From Coenobita brevimanus (taxonomy: Eukaryota > Arthropoda > Malacostraca > Decapoda > Coenobitidae), in NCBI GenBank assembly GCA_032717465.1, contig CM064667.1, positions 3,978,589 through 4,042,588 on the forward strand: 64,000 nucleotides of DNA. The letters are read 5' to 3'. Under the pieces are notes generated by a model. It searched no databases. It was not told the DNA's origin and worked only from the letters and a program-made list of their open reading frames with translations. Shown here piece by piece: positions 10,935 through 22,445 of the stretch (position 1 is its first letter; the number at the start of each line of letters is the position of its first letter). A program made the position numbers and the translations under genes.

Positions 10935-11118
10935 AGCAATGCTGAATGCTGAGTTGTTGTGATGACATTAACACTAGACAGTGAGGCTAAAGGTCACAAA
11001 GAATTCCTCTGAAAAGGTTGCATAATCGCAGTATTGTCTTTTTCTGCCTTTGAGCTTTTGAGAAATAAGCTACAAGATGACGAAAATTAGGGCCAGGTTA
11101 GAGTAAAACAAGTAAGGT
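10935..11118 (+). mobile_element. MITE-like element, copy 1
   Basis: This matches 16690-16818 and, in reverse orientation, 50148-50338 and 50440-50660. Shared words include AATGCTGA, TATTGTCTTTTTCTG and AAATAAGCTACAAGATGACG, ending in AAAATTAGGGCC. In the best-preserved copy the ends form an inverted repeat (CTAACTTGGCCTAAATTT against CTAATGTGGCCCAGATTT), so the family is probably a non-autonomous DNA transposon. It has no coding capacity. Confidence 0.6.
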
Positions 11119-11191
11119 AAGGTCGATGTGTTTTATGGCATTGAAACTGGTTTAACAACGGCTTAAACAATATACAGTAGCATTCTATCTA

Positions 11192-11345
11192 TCTATCTAT
11201 CTATTGCCAAGACGCCTCAATCCCGTTTGGGGTGGCCACAAACAAATCGCCTCCAAGTCTCGCCCTGTCCCCCGCCATTTCACTTCCCTGCTCCCAACTC
11301 ACACCCCCACTCTCCTCCTTATACCTCTCCACCCCATCATGTTAG
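11192..11345 (-). mobile_element. LINE family C, 3' end fragment
   Basis: It starts with (CTAT)n, then TTGCCAAGACGCCTCAATCC and GTTTGGGGTGGCCACAAACA, identical in layout to the 3' end of the full-length LINE at 53015-56208 (minus strand). Only about 130 bp plus the GATA-type tail remain. Confidence 0.85.
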
Positions 11346-12036
11346 GGAATAAATTCACTGGTTTACAGCAAAAAAGCAAAGAGGATATCGCGACCTCACA
11401 ATTGCAGCGTTACGTCCCTGTGATTCTGTGGTTCGGGTAAATGTTGACCACTCTTGTATAACGGCGTGGTGACCACACTTCACTTAATTATGTTTTCGTG
11501 TGACTTCTGCATTCGATAGTCCCTCAAACACTGTGTTGTTGTTGAGCTCCCCGGTCTCGTCTGACCGAGTAGACCCATCAACCGCAGGCAAGCAACCTTC
11601 CCCCCAGGCCCGTCCTGTTCAGTGAGCCGATGTTCCCTTGCAGCGCCTCGACACAGTGAGGTGCGGGAAAGAAATTGGGATGTTTGCTTCCTGATGAGCG
11701 CACATATGCAACTCCCCACCCAGTTAGCAGAGGGGACCATAGTAGGCTTCGACATCAACCTATTATTTATTTATATGGTTACCTCCCAGCGTTGTGACTG
11801 GTTTCCTTTGTTTTCAGGAAGTCACTAGGCTTGTCAATAAGTGTAAAATAACCTAAAAGAGGAAAAGAATAATAATAAAAAGTGGCAGGAAGTGTGAGGG
11901 ATAAACGAGGAGAGGAGGGCAGACACAGATAAAATAACAAAGGTGAAGGAAGTTGGCAGCACTACGTTTCGTGAGTGGATGATGGTCTCCACCGCCTACC
12001 ACCAATTAAATATGTAAATGAACTTCACGTTCATAT
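11346..12036. other. Stretch without recognised gene
   Basis: A compositionally ordinary, moderately GC-rich block at 11500-11750 is open in two frames but shows no domain. It may be an unclassified repeat. Confidence 0.3.

Positions 12037-12090
<54 letters not shown>
12037..12090. repeat. (CA)n microsatellite
   Basis: Uninterrupted CA dinucleotide run of about 54 bp. Confidence 0.95.
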
Positions 12091-12092
<2 letters not shown>

Positions 12093-12120
12093 TTCTGTGT
12101 GTACATGTGTTAAGGTGTCA

Positions 12121-12385
12121 GGACTCCATAGTATAATAATACAACTCATAGCATGATAGATAGATAGATAGACAGCGTTTCCGGTGACATAGTGCACGCC
12201 TGGCATTCCCACAGAAATGCAGACACATTTCCTTCCCCAATGAAATTGCAAACACATTTCCTTTGGTTGACTGTCGCTGACACATTTCCTATTCCCACAC
12301 CTTGGCTGACGTTCATATCTATTACACGGTCTATCTATCTGTCTACCAAGCTATGAGTTGTATTATTATAATATGGGTTCCTCAC
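12121..12385. mobile_element. Fold-back element with inverted arms of about 45-50 bp
   Basis: The left arm at about 12121-12175 contains TATAATAATACAACTCATAGC followed by GATA repeats. The right arm at about 12325-12385 is its reverse complement with a few mismatches (GCTATGAGTTGTATTATTAT). The loop of roughly 150 bp contains three ACACATTTCCT words. The arms end near AGGACTCCATA and TATGGGTTCCT, also mostly complementary. This is most likely a small non-autonomous DNA element. No target duplication was identified. Confidence 0.6.
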
Positions 12386-13091
12386 AAAGGTCGGGGTGGC
12401 GCTGATGTACTGGATGTTTAGCTGTGTGGAGGAACAGGGCTGTGGAAATGAAAATAATTTTTAAATAGTATTCGTACCCTTGTCGGGTTACTGCAGGACT
12501 GGTGTGTAATTACATTGGTTAACATATTTATGCCAGTATTGGAAACAAAAAAATTTATTGAAATAAGTGGGGGATGACATGCTTATTGTTATATGATGGG
12601 ACAATAATAACTATCATCATCATCATCATCGAAGCCTGTCTTGCCCCATCAGGACGGTAGGGACCTGGGCTAGCCTGCTCAGTTCCGATATTTATGGTAA
12701 TTGTGATCAACCTCACACGCCACTGAGTGACATTATTTCAGCAATAAACGCTCACTTTCCTCAAACGGAAACACAGTCACCATCGGGTTGGAGCGCCTTA
12801 GCCAAGTAGACCACCAGGCGCAAAATTGTTGTATGGTTGCCACCTTACATAGTAAATGGATTCCTGGGACACAGTCACGTATGGTATATTGGTTTTAGCG
12901 TCCCATTTCCACATCGTTTATTGTCATATAAAGGAAACCCTTGTGTAATCCCTGACTTGCTCTGATTGTTTACACAACCCGTCAGATGATGCCAGTCAGG
13001 CTAACCCAGAACATTTCAAGCCACCAGAAAGACAGTTTTTACCCTCAAACACTCTATAGAATATTGTCCTTGAAATCACCAAACCTATCCC

Positions 13092-13095
<4 letters not shown>
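12386..13095. other. Stretch without recognised gene
   Basis: It includes a (CAT)n run at about 12612-12632 followed by GAAGCCTGTCTTGCCCCATC, which may be another degraded LINE 3' end of the GAT-tailed type. Otherwise nothing is recognised. Confidence 0.3.
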
Positions 13096-13134
<39 letters not shown>

Positions 13135-13136
13135 TA

Positions 13137-13183
<47 letters not shown>
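13096..13183. repeat. (AT)n microsatellite, two blocks
   Basis: Two AT runs separated by AGAGTATATTT. Confidence 0.95.
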
Positions 13184-13239
13184 CCTATATAATGATATGG
13201 CGCCCATTACCCACTCACTCAGTGTAGTGGTACTCAGTT

Positions 13240-13330
13240 CCGCGTAATTCTGCACTGAGTGACAAGCCAAATCATTTCCTGTAAACCAGGAAGCCATTTC
13301 ATACGCTGGGTGGTAACCTTATAACCAACC
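13240..13330 (+). repeat. Dispersed repeat, copy 2
   Basis: GCACTGAGTGACAAGCCAAA, GAAGCCATTTCATACGCTGG and GTGGTAACCTTATAACC match 1550-1655. It directly precedes the 5' end of a LINE. The other full-length copy of that LINE at 53-56 kb lacks it, so it is not part of the LINE. Confidence 0.6.
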
Positions 13331-13339
13331 AACACGTGT

Positions 13340-16047
<2,708 letters not shown>

Positions 16048-16437
16048 AATGTAGCCGAGTGGGTTGATTAGATGGAGAGACTGTAGGTGTATAGTAGATC
16101 AATGGCTTCCCCTCTATCACCAGTGAAGTGTAATGTTGGCCGCTGCTGCATAGTAAAATGGTGTGTCGTCTAGTAGAGTGAATAGATAGGTCTCTCTCTT
16201 TCTCACCTTCCACTTTTGTGTATCGTAAGCAAGGTGAGTTACAGAGCACTCTTGGGTTGCAGAGTTTACTGTGCGCAGGTATGTCGAAGTTGTGATTGGC
16301 AGCGTAACGTAGCGTGACGCCAAACCTCCCAGCTGACCCTATCTCCTGCCTTCTGCCCTCGATCGTATTCTCGGGCTCTCTTCAACCCCTTCTGACCTGA
16401 ACGGTATCTCTCCGACATTATATACGGCTCGGACGGG

Positions 16438-16439
<2 letters not shown>

Positions 16440-16490
<51 letters not shown>
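16440..16490. repeat. (TG)n microsatellite
   Basis: TG run of about 50 bp followed by (GA)4. Confidence 0.95.
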
Positions 16491-16498
<8 letters not shown>

Positions 16499-16559
16499 GT
16501 AGTGTCTGGTAGATTTCCATTCACGTGGACTAACCGACAAGAGCTGGTTACCCCACGTG

Positions 16560-16688
16560 TTTGAATACGTCACTAGTAGTTTTCATGTAAAGCTGTTAAC
16601 AGACAAACAGACAAACAAACAAACAAACAGACAAACAGTGAGAACAATACCCGTCCCCTAGCCCCTCTGGGGCGGTAACGGGTAATAT
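16560..16688 (+). repeat. Dispersed repeat with (CAAA)n and palindromic end, copy 1
   Basis: TAGTTTTCATGTAAAGCTGTTAACAGACAAACA is followed by CAAACAAA repeats, GTGAGAACAATACCCGTCCC and CCTCTGGGGCGG. It matches 51530-51640, where GTGAAAACAATACTCGTGCC and CCCCTCCTGGGCGGGGACGG occur at the same place. The class is uncertain; a LINE or SINE 3' end is likely because it ends in a variable short tail. Confidence 0.6.
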
Positions 16689-16689
16689 A

Positions 16690-16818
16690 CACTTGAATTC
16701 GATCCTAGTCATGAACAAGTGCTACAGAAAGGATGTAGTCACAATATTGTCTTTTCCTGACACTGAGACTCGTGAAATGAGCTGCAAAAGGATGAAAATT
16801 TGGGCCAAGTTAAAGTGA
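16690..16818 (+). mobile_element. MITE-like element, copy 2 (partial)
   Basis: CACAATATTGTCTTTTCCTG, GAAATGAGCTGCAAAAGGAT and AAATTTGGGCCAAGTTAAAG match the right half of the MITE-like family seen at 10935, 50148 and 50440. The left terminal part is missing or diverged. Confidence 0.55.
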
Positions 16819-16905
16819 ATGAACCACAGGAGCTGAAGTGTACGAGTTAATTTGTCTAAATCACTTCACTGGAGTTTTCAGAAGTTTTTAGCGCTGTTAC
16901 ATGCA

Positions 16906-16907
<2 letters not shown>

Positions 16908-16978
<71 letters not shown>
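16908..16978. repeat. (AT)n microsatellite at the left border of the LTR element
   Basis: An AT run ends exactly where the 5' LTR starts. A second AT run begins just after the 3' LTR (about 23231), so the retrotransposon seems to have inserted into an existing AT microsatellite. Confidence 0.95.
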
Positions 16979-16982
<4 letters not shown>

Positions 16983-17755
16983 ACACAGCCTATGATTTCA
17001 TCATCCTTTGTATAATTCTAACGTACAGTATGCTGCATGTTTGATCACGATTCGCCTCGTGGCTTCCATAGTGCGTATTCTACCTCACTCCCCCCTCCTC
17101 CCTTATGGTAGAGTAAGTCGTTCTTTCTGTTGTTCAGAGCAGGAGTGTCAACTCTTTGTCCCCTATGGCTTCATTTGCGCGTCCCTCTTACAAGTTGCAT
17201 CAAGCTCTGCCGGCCCCTATATAATGAGCTCAGTTTCTGCATTAATTGCCACTTAGATCTACTCCTCATTTTGTTCACATCTCTGTCCTCCCCTGTACAG
17301 TTGTTATTATTTTTATGAGTGCTCAGGAAGTCTCCAACCATCTAGCTGCTGTGTAATTTGAGCATAAGTGTTATTACATTTTTTCTTGTACTGTATAGCA
17401 TAAGTTGTTAATTCGTAGGCCTAGTGAGGATTTTGTGATTAATGTAAAGTTTTTACTGTCAGCCAGTAGTAATAATATTTTGTATCTGAAATAATATATC
17501 TTGCATTAACTGAGCATTGTCCGGTTTTCTCATTTTGTCGGGGCTGACTTAGATAAATTTGCTCTTGCTGATTTCGTGTTAATAGCGGCTATTCCAGTTA
17601 ACCATATATTTAACTCGTTTTTGCCATTACATTATCCTTATGAGTCCTGAATGTTTAATTGTTAGTTTGAGCATTAAACTTTAACTTGTAATTTTACCAA
17701 ACTCTTTTGTTTTGAACCCGGAACTTTGCGGGACAGTTTTCTCTGTTCCGTAACA
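16979..17755 (+). repeat. 5' LTR of the gypsy-type element
   Basis: 777 bp, TGTTACACAG at the left and CTCTGTTCCGTAACA at the right, giving the 6-bp terminal inverted repeat TGTTAC/GTAACA. A TATA-like box TATATAA lies at 17218-17224. Compared with the 3' LTR it carries an extra segment of about 20 bp near 17050 and lacks a segment of roughly 40 bp near its right end. Confidence 0.93.
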
Positions 17756-17762
17756 TAGAATT

Positions 17763-17782
17763 TGGCTACCTCTTATCAGGAT
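17763..17782 (+). other. Candidate primer binding site
   Basis: TGGCTACCTCTTATCAGG begins with TGG seven bases after the 5' LTR, the expected place for pairing with a tRNA 3' end. I cannot name the tRNA. Confidence 0.45.
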
Positions 17783-17837
17783 ATTCAGGATATTATCATA
17801 AGGATATTGCTTGATATTTTGTGACTGTGATTTATTC

Positions 17838-18341
17838 ATGATGTCTACTATTACTATTCTTGATGAAGCCAAAGATTTTTTGTCAAATGTGCAAACAGTG
17901 TGTGATGTAGAAAACAGAACAAAGAATGAACTTAAGCTTGTTGCTCAACAATTGGGAATTGCTGCTCGCTCTCATCATTCGAAAGATCAAATTGTTGACA
18001 TAATTAATAAGAGCTTGTTTAATGTAACTCCTCCAACTGAGCAAACGCAGATTGAATTAGCTAAGTTACAGCTAGCCCTGCAGGAGGCTCGTGCTAAGGA
18101 GGCTGAGGCACAAGTTGAACTTGCTAGGATTCAGGCAGACCATGAGTATCGCATGAAACAATGTGGAACTGGATCATCTAGCTCTGATGATTTTGATGTG
18201 GCTAGAAATGTTAAACTTGTCCCTCCTTTTAATGAATCTGATTTAACAAAGTATTTTCAGTTGTTTGAGAGGGTAGCTACAGGTTTTAATTGGCTCCAAA
18301 AAGTATTGGCCAGTACTCCTTCAAACTGTTCTCACCGGTAA
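17838..18341 (+). pseudogene. Gag, N-terminal part (frame-broken)
   Basis: The frame opens further upstream without an ATG; the first ATG is at 17838 and a second follows at 17841. The product has a helical N-terminal region with a SAP-like segment (KNELKLVAQQLGIAARSHHS), then a heptad-rich stretch likely to be a coiled coil (ELAKLQLALQEARAKEAEAQ). It then enters the capsid region at LFERVATGFNW. At about 18297-18303 (TCCAAAAAGTATT) the frame slips by one base, and the capsid continues in the frame of the next ORF. A stop follows at 18341. This is probably a single-base change in the A run, not a programmed shift, because the sequence on both sides belongs to one domain. Confidence 0.8.
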
Positions 18342-18355
18342 AGCTCAAGTAACTT

Positions 18356-20248
18356 ATGCATCTTTGCCTCCAGGATCAATCTGATAATTATGATGTAGTT
18401 AAGAGCTTGATTCTTAAGGCTTATGAGCTTGTTCCTGAAGCCTATAGAGTAAAATTTAGGACAACTTACAAGCAAGATAAGCAATCCCATGTTGAGTATG
18501 CAAAAATCAAAGAAGATCTGTTAGAGCAGTGGTTAAATTCTAAGAATGTGGATTCTGATTTTGACAAATTTAAGCAGATGATTTTGCTGGAGGACTTCAA
18601 GAGGTGTATTAGTAAAGATGTAAGCCTATATCTTGATGAGAAAAGAACAGATAATTTGTCTGATGCTGCAGTTTTAGCTGATGAATATGTTCTCACTCAC
18701 AAGAGATATTCTAAAGAAAAAGGGAAAGCTGAGAGTAAGTACGTTGCCTCTACTCAGAGTACAGGTAACAGGAAAGAGAATAAAGATGATGTTTCTCAGG
18801 AAGTAAATACCAGCTTCACCTCTAGATTTCAGAAAAGTAAATGTACTTATTGTAGTAAGCTTGGTCATACTACGGAGAGATGTTTCAGGAGACAGCGTGA
18901 TGTGAACAAAAAGGAGTCTTTAAATATTCAGTCAATTGGTCTAGTGTCCACCCTTGAGAGTTCCCAGAATTCTTTAACTGAGTTAACTGAACCTGCTTTG
19001 AGGGGTAACTTTAATTCTCATGATGGAGCTCCTCTTTTGAGCAGTAACGTGGGTGACACTCTCAAGAGTTCATGTGCTAATTTCCTGTCTGATGGCTTTG
19101 TCAGTCCTCTGGACAGTAATGACAGGAAATCAGTTCAAATATATCGTGATACAGGTGCTTGCCAATCCCTTATGCTGACCAGTGTTCTAGACTCTAATAT
19201 TAATTCCTCTGATGAAACTGTAATCTTACAAGGTGTAGGGAATAATTACTTCTCTGTCCCTCTGTGCAGAGTGAATTTAGAGTCTGGTTTTGTTAATGGT
19301 TCCGTTATGGTTGGGTTGGTTGAGACACTCCCAATGTCAGGTGTAACTTTCTTACTTGGAAATGATATTGGTGGAAGTCAAGTGTGTCCAGCTCCTCAGT
19401 TGTCTAGTGAGCCAGTGGCTGCGGCCCAGGATTGTGATGTCCCTGATGTGTTCCCTGCATGTGCTGTCACTAGGGCTAAGTCTAAAGTTACTGGTGATTT
19501 AGAGGATAATGATGCTGATGATGTTATCCTAGCTGACACTTTTCTTGCTGATTTGGACCACTCACCAGATGAGGCAGTACCCCGTAGTGTTGATAATTTG
19601 TCTCGTCAAGAGTTGGTTGAGTTGCAGGTTGCTGACCCTGAGTTGAAAGGTCTAGCTAACTCTGCTTACAGTGAAGAAGAGTCAGCTGGTGCTTCTACTT
19701 GTTATTATGTAAAGTCAGGAGTACTTATGAGGAAGTGGAGACCCCCAACAGCATCAGCCGACTGTGAATGGGAGGTTGTACATCAAGTTGTCATCCCTCG
19801 TGTTTGTAGGCAGGATATCATTAGAGTGGCTCATGATTCCAGTTTGGCAGGACACCTTGGAGTGAGGAAGACTGTGGCACGCATTTTGAAACACTTCTAC
19901 TGGCCAGGTATCTTCAGGGATGTTTCCTGGTATTGTAAGTCTTGTCACACCTGTCAAGTTGTGGGGAAGTGTAATCAGACCGAAAAGGTTGCACCTCTAG
20001 TTCCCATTCCTCCTTTTGAGGCGCCATTCACCCGTGTGTTGGCGGATATTGTGGGCCCTCTTCCTAAGACTTCTTCAGGATTTTCTTATGTGTTGACCCT
20101 GATTGATATGGCTACTCGTTATCCTGAAGCCATTCCACTTAGAAATATCTCAGCAAAGAACGTGGTTAAGGAAATGCTAGGGTTCTTCACAAAGTTTGGT
20201 CTGCCCAAGGAGGTACAGTCAGACCGGGGAAGTAATTCGGGGAAGTAA
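18356..20248 (+). CDS. Gag (SCAN-like capsid and zinc knuckle), protease and integrase core
   Basis: 630 codons in one frame. Residues 1-120 complete a capsid segment resembling the SCAN domain (AYELVPEAYRVKFR, EYAKIKEDLLEQWL, then LADEYVLTHKRY). A CCHC knuckle (CTYCSKLGHTTERC) lies near residue 161. The aspartic protease DTGA is near residue 265, with LLGNDIGG further on. The integrase HHCC zinc domain starts at about residue 485 (HDSSLAGHLG ... CKSCHTC), the first catalytic Asp is in LADIVG near 563, and the second is in SDRGSN near 621. The ATG is internal to the original gag, so the true start lies upstream across the frameshift. The frame ends at a 13-bp tandem duplication (20225-20237 repeated at 20238-20250) inside the integrase core. 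Confidence 0.88.
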   Translation: MHLCLQDQSDNYDVVKSLILKAYELVPEAYRVKFRTTYKQDKQSHVEYAKIKEDLLEQWLNSKNVDSDFDKFKQMILLEDFKRCISKDVSLYLDEKRTDNLSDAAVLADEYVLTHKRYSKEKGKAESKYVASTQSTGNRKENKDDVSQEVNTSFTSRFQKSKCTYCSKLGHTTERCFRRQRDVNKKESLNIQSIGLVSTLESSQNSLTELTEPALRGNFNSHDGAPLLSSNVGDTLKSSCANFLSDGFVSPLDSNDRKSVQIYRDTGACQSLMLTSVLDSNINSSDETVILQGVGNNYFSVPLCRVNLESGFVNGSVMVGLVETLPMSGVTFLLGNDIGGSQVCPAPQLSSEPVAAAQDCDVPDVFPACAVTRAKSKVTGDLEDNDADDVILADTFLADLDHSPDEAVPRSVDNLSRQELVELQVADPELKGLANSAYSEEESAGASTCYYVKSGVLMRKWRPPTASADCEWEVVHQVVIPRVCRQDIIRVAHDSSLAGHLGVRKTVARILKHFYWPGIFRDVSWYCKSCHTCQVVGKCNQTEKVAPLVPIPPFEAPFTRVLADIVGPLPKTSSGFSYVLTLIDMATRYPEAIPLRNISAKNVVKEMLGFFTKFGLPKEVQSDRGSNSGK

Positions 20249-20250
20249 TT

Positions 20251-20504
20251 TCATGTCGAATGTTTTCAAGCAGTCTCTGAAAGAGTTGGGCATCACCCAG
20301 ATCACGTCTTCAGCTTACCATCCTCAGACCCAAGGAGCGTTGGAGAGATATCATCAAACACTTAAATCGATGCTCAAGAAATACTGTTTGGAACATCAGA
20401 AAGACTGGGATAAAGGTCTTCCATTCGTTGTGTTTGCCGCAAGAGAATCTCCAAATGAATCACTGGGCTTCTCACCTTTGAACTACTGTTTGGCCATGAA
20501 GTAA
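20251..20504 (+). pseudogene. Integrase core, remainder
   Basis: This continues the integrase right after the 13-bp duplication. ITSSAYHPQTQGALERYHQT carries the catalytic Glu, about 35 residues after the second Asp when the duplication is discounted. The frame then stops because a base is missing near 20478 in the segment CACCTTTGAACTACTGTTTG; the adjacent frame continues the protein at once. Both lesions are small and look like neutral decay. Confidence 0.8.
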
Positions 20505-20572
20505 GAGGACCCCTTAAGTTACTCAAGGAATGCTGGCTGTCGGAGGAAGATGACGTCAACCTGCTGGAGTAT

Positions 20573-22384
20573 GTGATGAAGTTCAAAGGACGGCTGTCCA
20601 CTGCTTTACAGCTGGCGAGAGAGAATTTAGGAGCTGCTCAGGAGAAGATGAAGACTTGGTATGATAATAAGTCCAGGTTACGCCACTTTCAGCCAGGAGA
20701 TCAGGTTTTGATTCTACTACCAGTGCATGGGCAACCTCTTCAAGCCAAGTTTAGTGGTCCTTATTTCGTGGAGAAGAAACTCAGTGATGTCAACTATGTC
20801 ATTGCCACACCAGATCGTAGAAAGAACAAGCAACTATGTCACATCAACATTCTAAAGCTATATCACAGGCGGGACGAAAATAATCCAGTCTGCACTGTAG
20901 CTGTTCCACCCGAGTCTGCAAGTGAAGCTCTCCCATGCAGTATGAACCTGAGTGATAGTTTGGGGAAGAATCCTGATATCATGAATGATCTCCAGACTAA
21001 GCTTTCTCATCTACCTCCCGAGGAAAGGCAAGAGTTTTCAACCTTACTGCAGGAGTACCCGCAAGTGTTCCGTGCCACTCCAGGAAGAACCACTCTGTTG
21101 ATGCATGATGTCGATGTTGGAGACGCAAAGCCAATTAAATTGCCTCCTTACCGTGTGAACCCAGTGAAAGTTCCTCTCATCCAGAAGGAGCTTGGCTACC
21201 TGTTGGACCACAAGATGATTGAGCCCTGTCAGAGCGAGTGGAGTTCTCCTGTCACTCTAGTCCCTAAGCCAGGTGGGTCACAGCGGCTTTGCATCAACTA
21301 CAGACGTGTTAATCAGATAACCAAAACAGACACTTACCCTCTCCCTCGCGTGGAAGATTGCATAGACAAGATCGGAAAGGCTAGGTACATAAGTAAGTTT
21401 GATTTGTTAAAGGGATACTGGCAAGTACCTATGACTGAACGTGCTAGGGAGATCTCATGTTTTGTAACACTAGGAAAGACTTTTGCATGTTCTGTAATGC
21501 CATATGGTATGAAAAATGCACCAGCCACATTTCAGAAGCTCATGAATGTTGTAACAGAGGGTTTGGCAGGGTGTGTTGTTTATATTGATGATGTATTAAT
21601 CTTCAGTGACAACTGGAAAGATCACCTATGCCATGTCAGTAAATTTCTTGAGCGTTTAGTTCAGGCTAATCTTGTAGCTAATTTATCAAAGTGTGAGTTT
21701 GGTCAAGCTAAATTTCAGTACCTTGGGTACGTACTTGGTGATGGACATGTTGCACCGCCAGGAGCTAAGGTTCAGGTTATAAGTGATCTTCCCAGACCTA
21801 AAAGTAGGAAAGAGCTACAAAGATTTTTGGGAATGGTAGGTTATTACAGGAGATTTGTTCTTAACTTTTCTATTCTTGTATCACCACTTACAGACCTACT
21901 GAAAAAGGGAGTTAAATTTGTCTGGACCGATAACTGTGAATCCTCTTTCTGGAAACTTAAAGCTATTCTATTAAGTCAGCCAGTGCTCGCTACTCCAAAT
22001 TTTGCTAAGCCTTTTAAGATGGCTGTTGATGCAAGTGATACAGGAGCTGGGGCTGTTTTGCTGCAAGAGGATGATCAGGGTATTGAACACCCTGTATCTT
22101 ATTACAGTAAGAAGTTCACTCCACCTCAAAAGAACTACTCAACTATTGAGAAAGAGCTTTTGGCCTTGATTTTGGGTTTACAGCAGTTTTCATTTTATTT
22201 GTGTTCTGGTTTTGACCCCATAGTCATTTATACCGATCATAACCCACTGAAATTCCTTAGTAAGTTTAAAGATAAAAATCAGAGATTGACAAGATGGAGT
22301 CTACTTCTTCAGGAGTATTCATTAGACATACAACATGTCAAGGGGAAAGAAAATGTTATTGCAGATTGCTTATCTAGACTTTAG
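20573..22384 (+). CDS. Integrase C-terminus, reverse transcriptase and RNase H
   Basis: 603 codons from an internal ATG; the protein really continues from upstream. The integrase C-terminal GPY module lies at about residue 62 (AKFSGPYFVEKKLSDVNY). The RT follows from about residue 188 (LPPYRVNPVK), with MPYGMKNAPATFQ near 306 and the catalytic YIDD near 337. The connection region contains LQRFLGMVGYYRRF. RNase H starts at VDASDTGAGAVLLQ (about 483) and includes IEKELLAL and YTDHNPLKFL (about 553). It ends with the usual gypsy ADCLSRL at the stop. The three catalytic RNase H acidic positions appear present. Because integrase lies upstream, the RNase H is the last protein before the 3' LTR. Confidence 0.92.
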   Translation: MMKFKGRLSTALQLARENLGAAQEKMKTWYDNKSRLRHFQPGDQVLILLPVHGQPLQAKFSGPYFVEKKLSDVNYVIATPDRRKNKQLCHINILKLYHRRDENNPVCTVAVPPESASEALPCSMNLSDSLGKNPDIMNDLQTKLSHLPPEERQEFSTLLQEYPQVFRATPGRTTLLMHDVDVGDAKPIKLPPYRVNPVKVPLIQKELGYLLDHKMIEPCQSEWSSPVTLVPKPGGSQRLCINYRRVNQITKTDTYPLPRVEDCIDKIGKARYISKFDLLKGYWQVPMTERAREISCFVTLGKTFACSVMPYGMKNAPATFQKLMNVVTEGLAGCVVYIDDVLIFSDNWKDHLCHVSKFLERLVQANLVANLSKCEFGQAKFQYLGYVLGDGHVAPPGAKVQVISDLPRPKSRKELQRFLGMVGYYRRFVLNFSILVSPLTDLLKKGVKFVWTDNCESSFWKLKAILLSQPVLATPNFAKPFKMAVDASDTGAGAVLLQEDDQGIEHPVSYYSKKFTPPQKNYSTIEKELLALILGLQQFSFYLCSGFDPIVIYTDHNPLKFLSKFKDKNQRLTRWSLLLQEYSLDIQHVKGKENVIADCLSRL

Positions 22385-22429
22385 ACAGATTGTTTTAGAG
22401 TAATAAGAAATTTCCTTTGTAAATTTCTT

Positions 22430-22445
22430 TTTCTTTGTGGGGAGG
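22430..22445 (+). other. Polypurine tract of the LTR element
   Basis: GTGGGGAGG directly precedes the TGTTAC of the 3' LTR and is the likely plus-strand primer site. Confidence 0.6.

Noticed and set aside
18297..18360. Programmed frameshift between Gag segments
   Set aside because: The break falls inside the capsid domain, not between Gag and Pol, and the first frame stops after only about 15 unrelated codons, so a random indel in the A run is more likely.
22385..22445. An env-like gene after RNase H in the LTR element
   Set aside because: Only about 60 bp remain before the 3' LTR.
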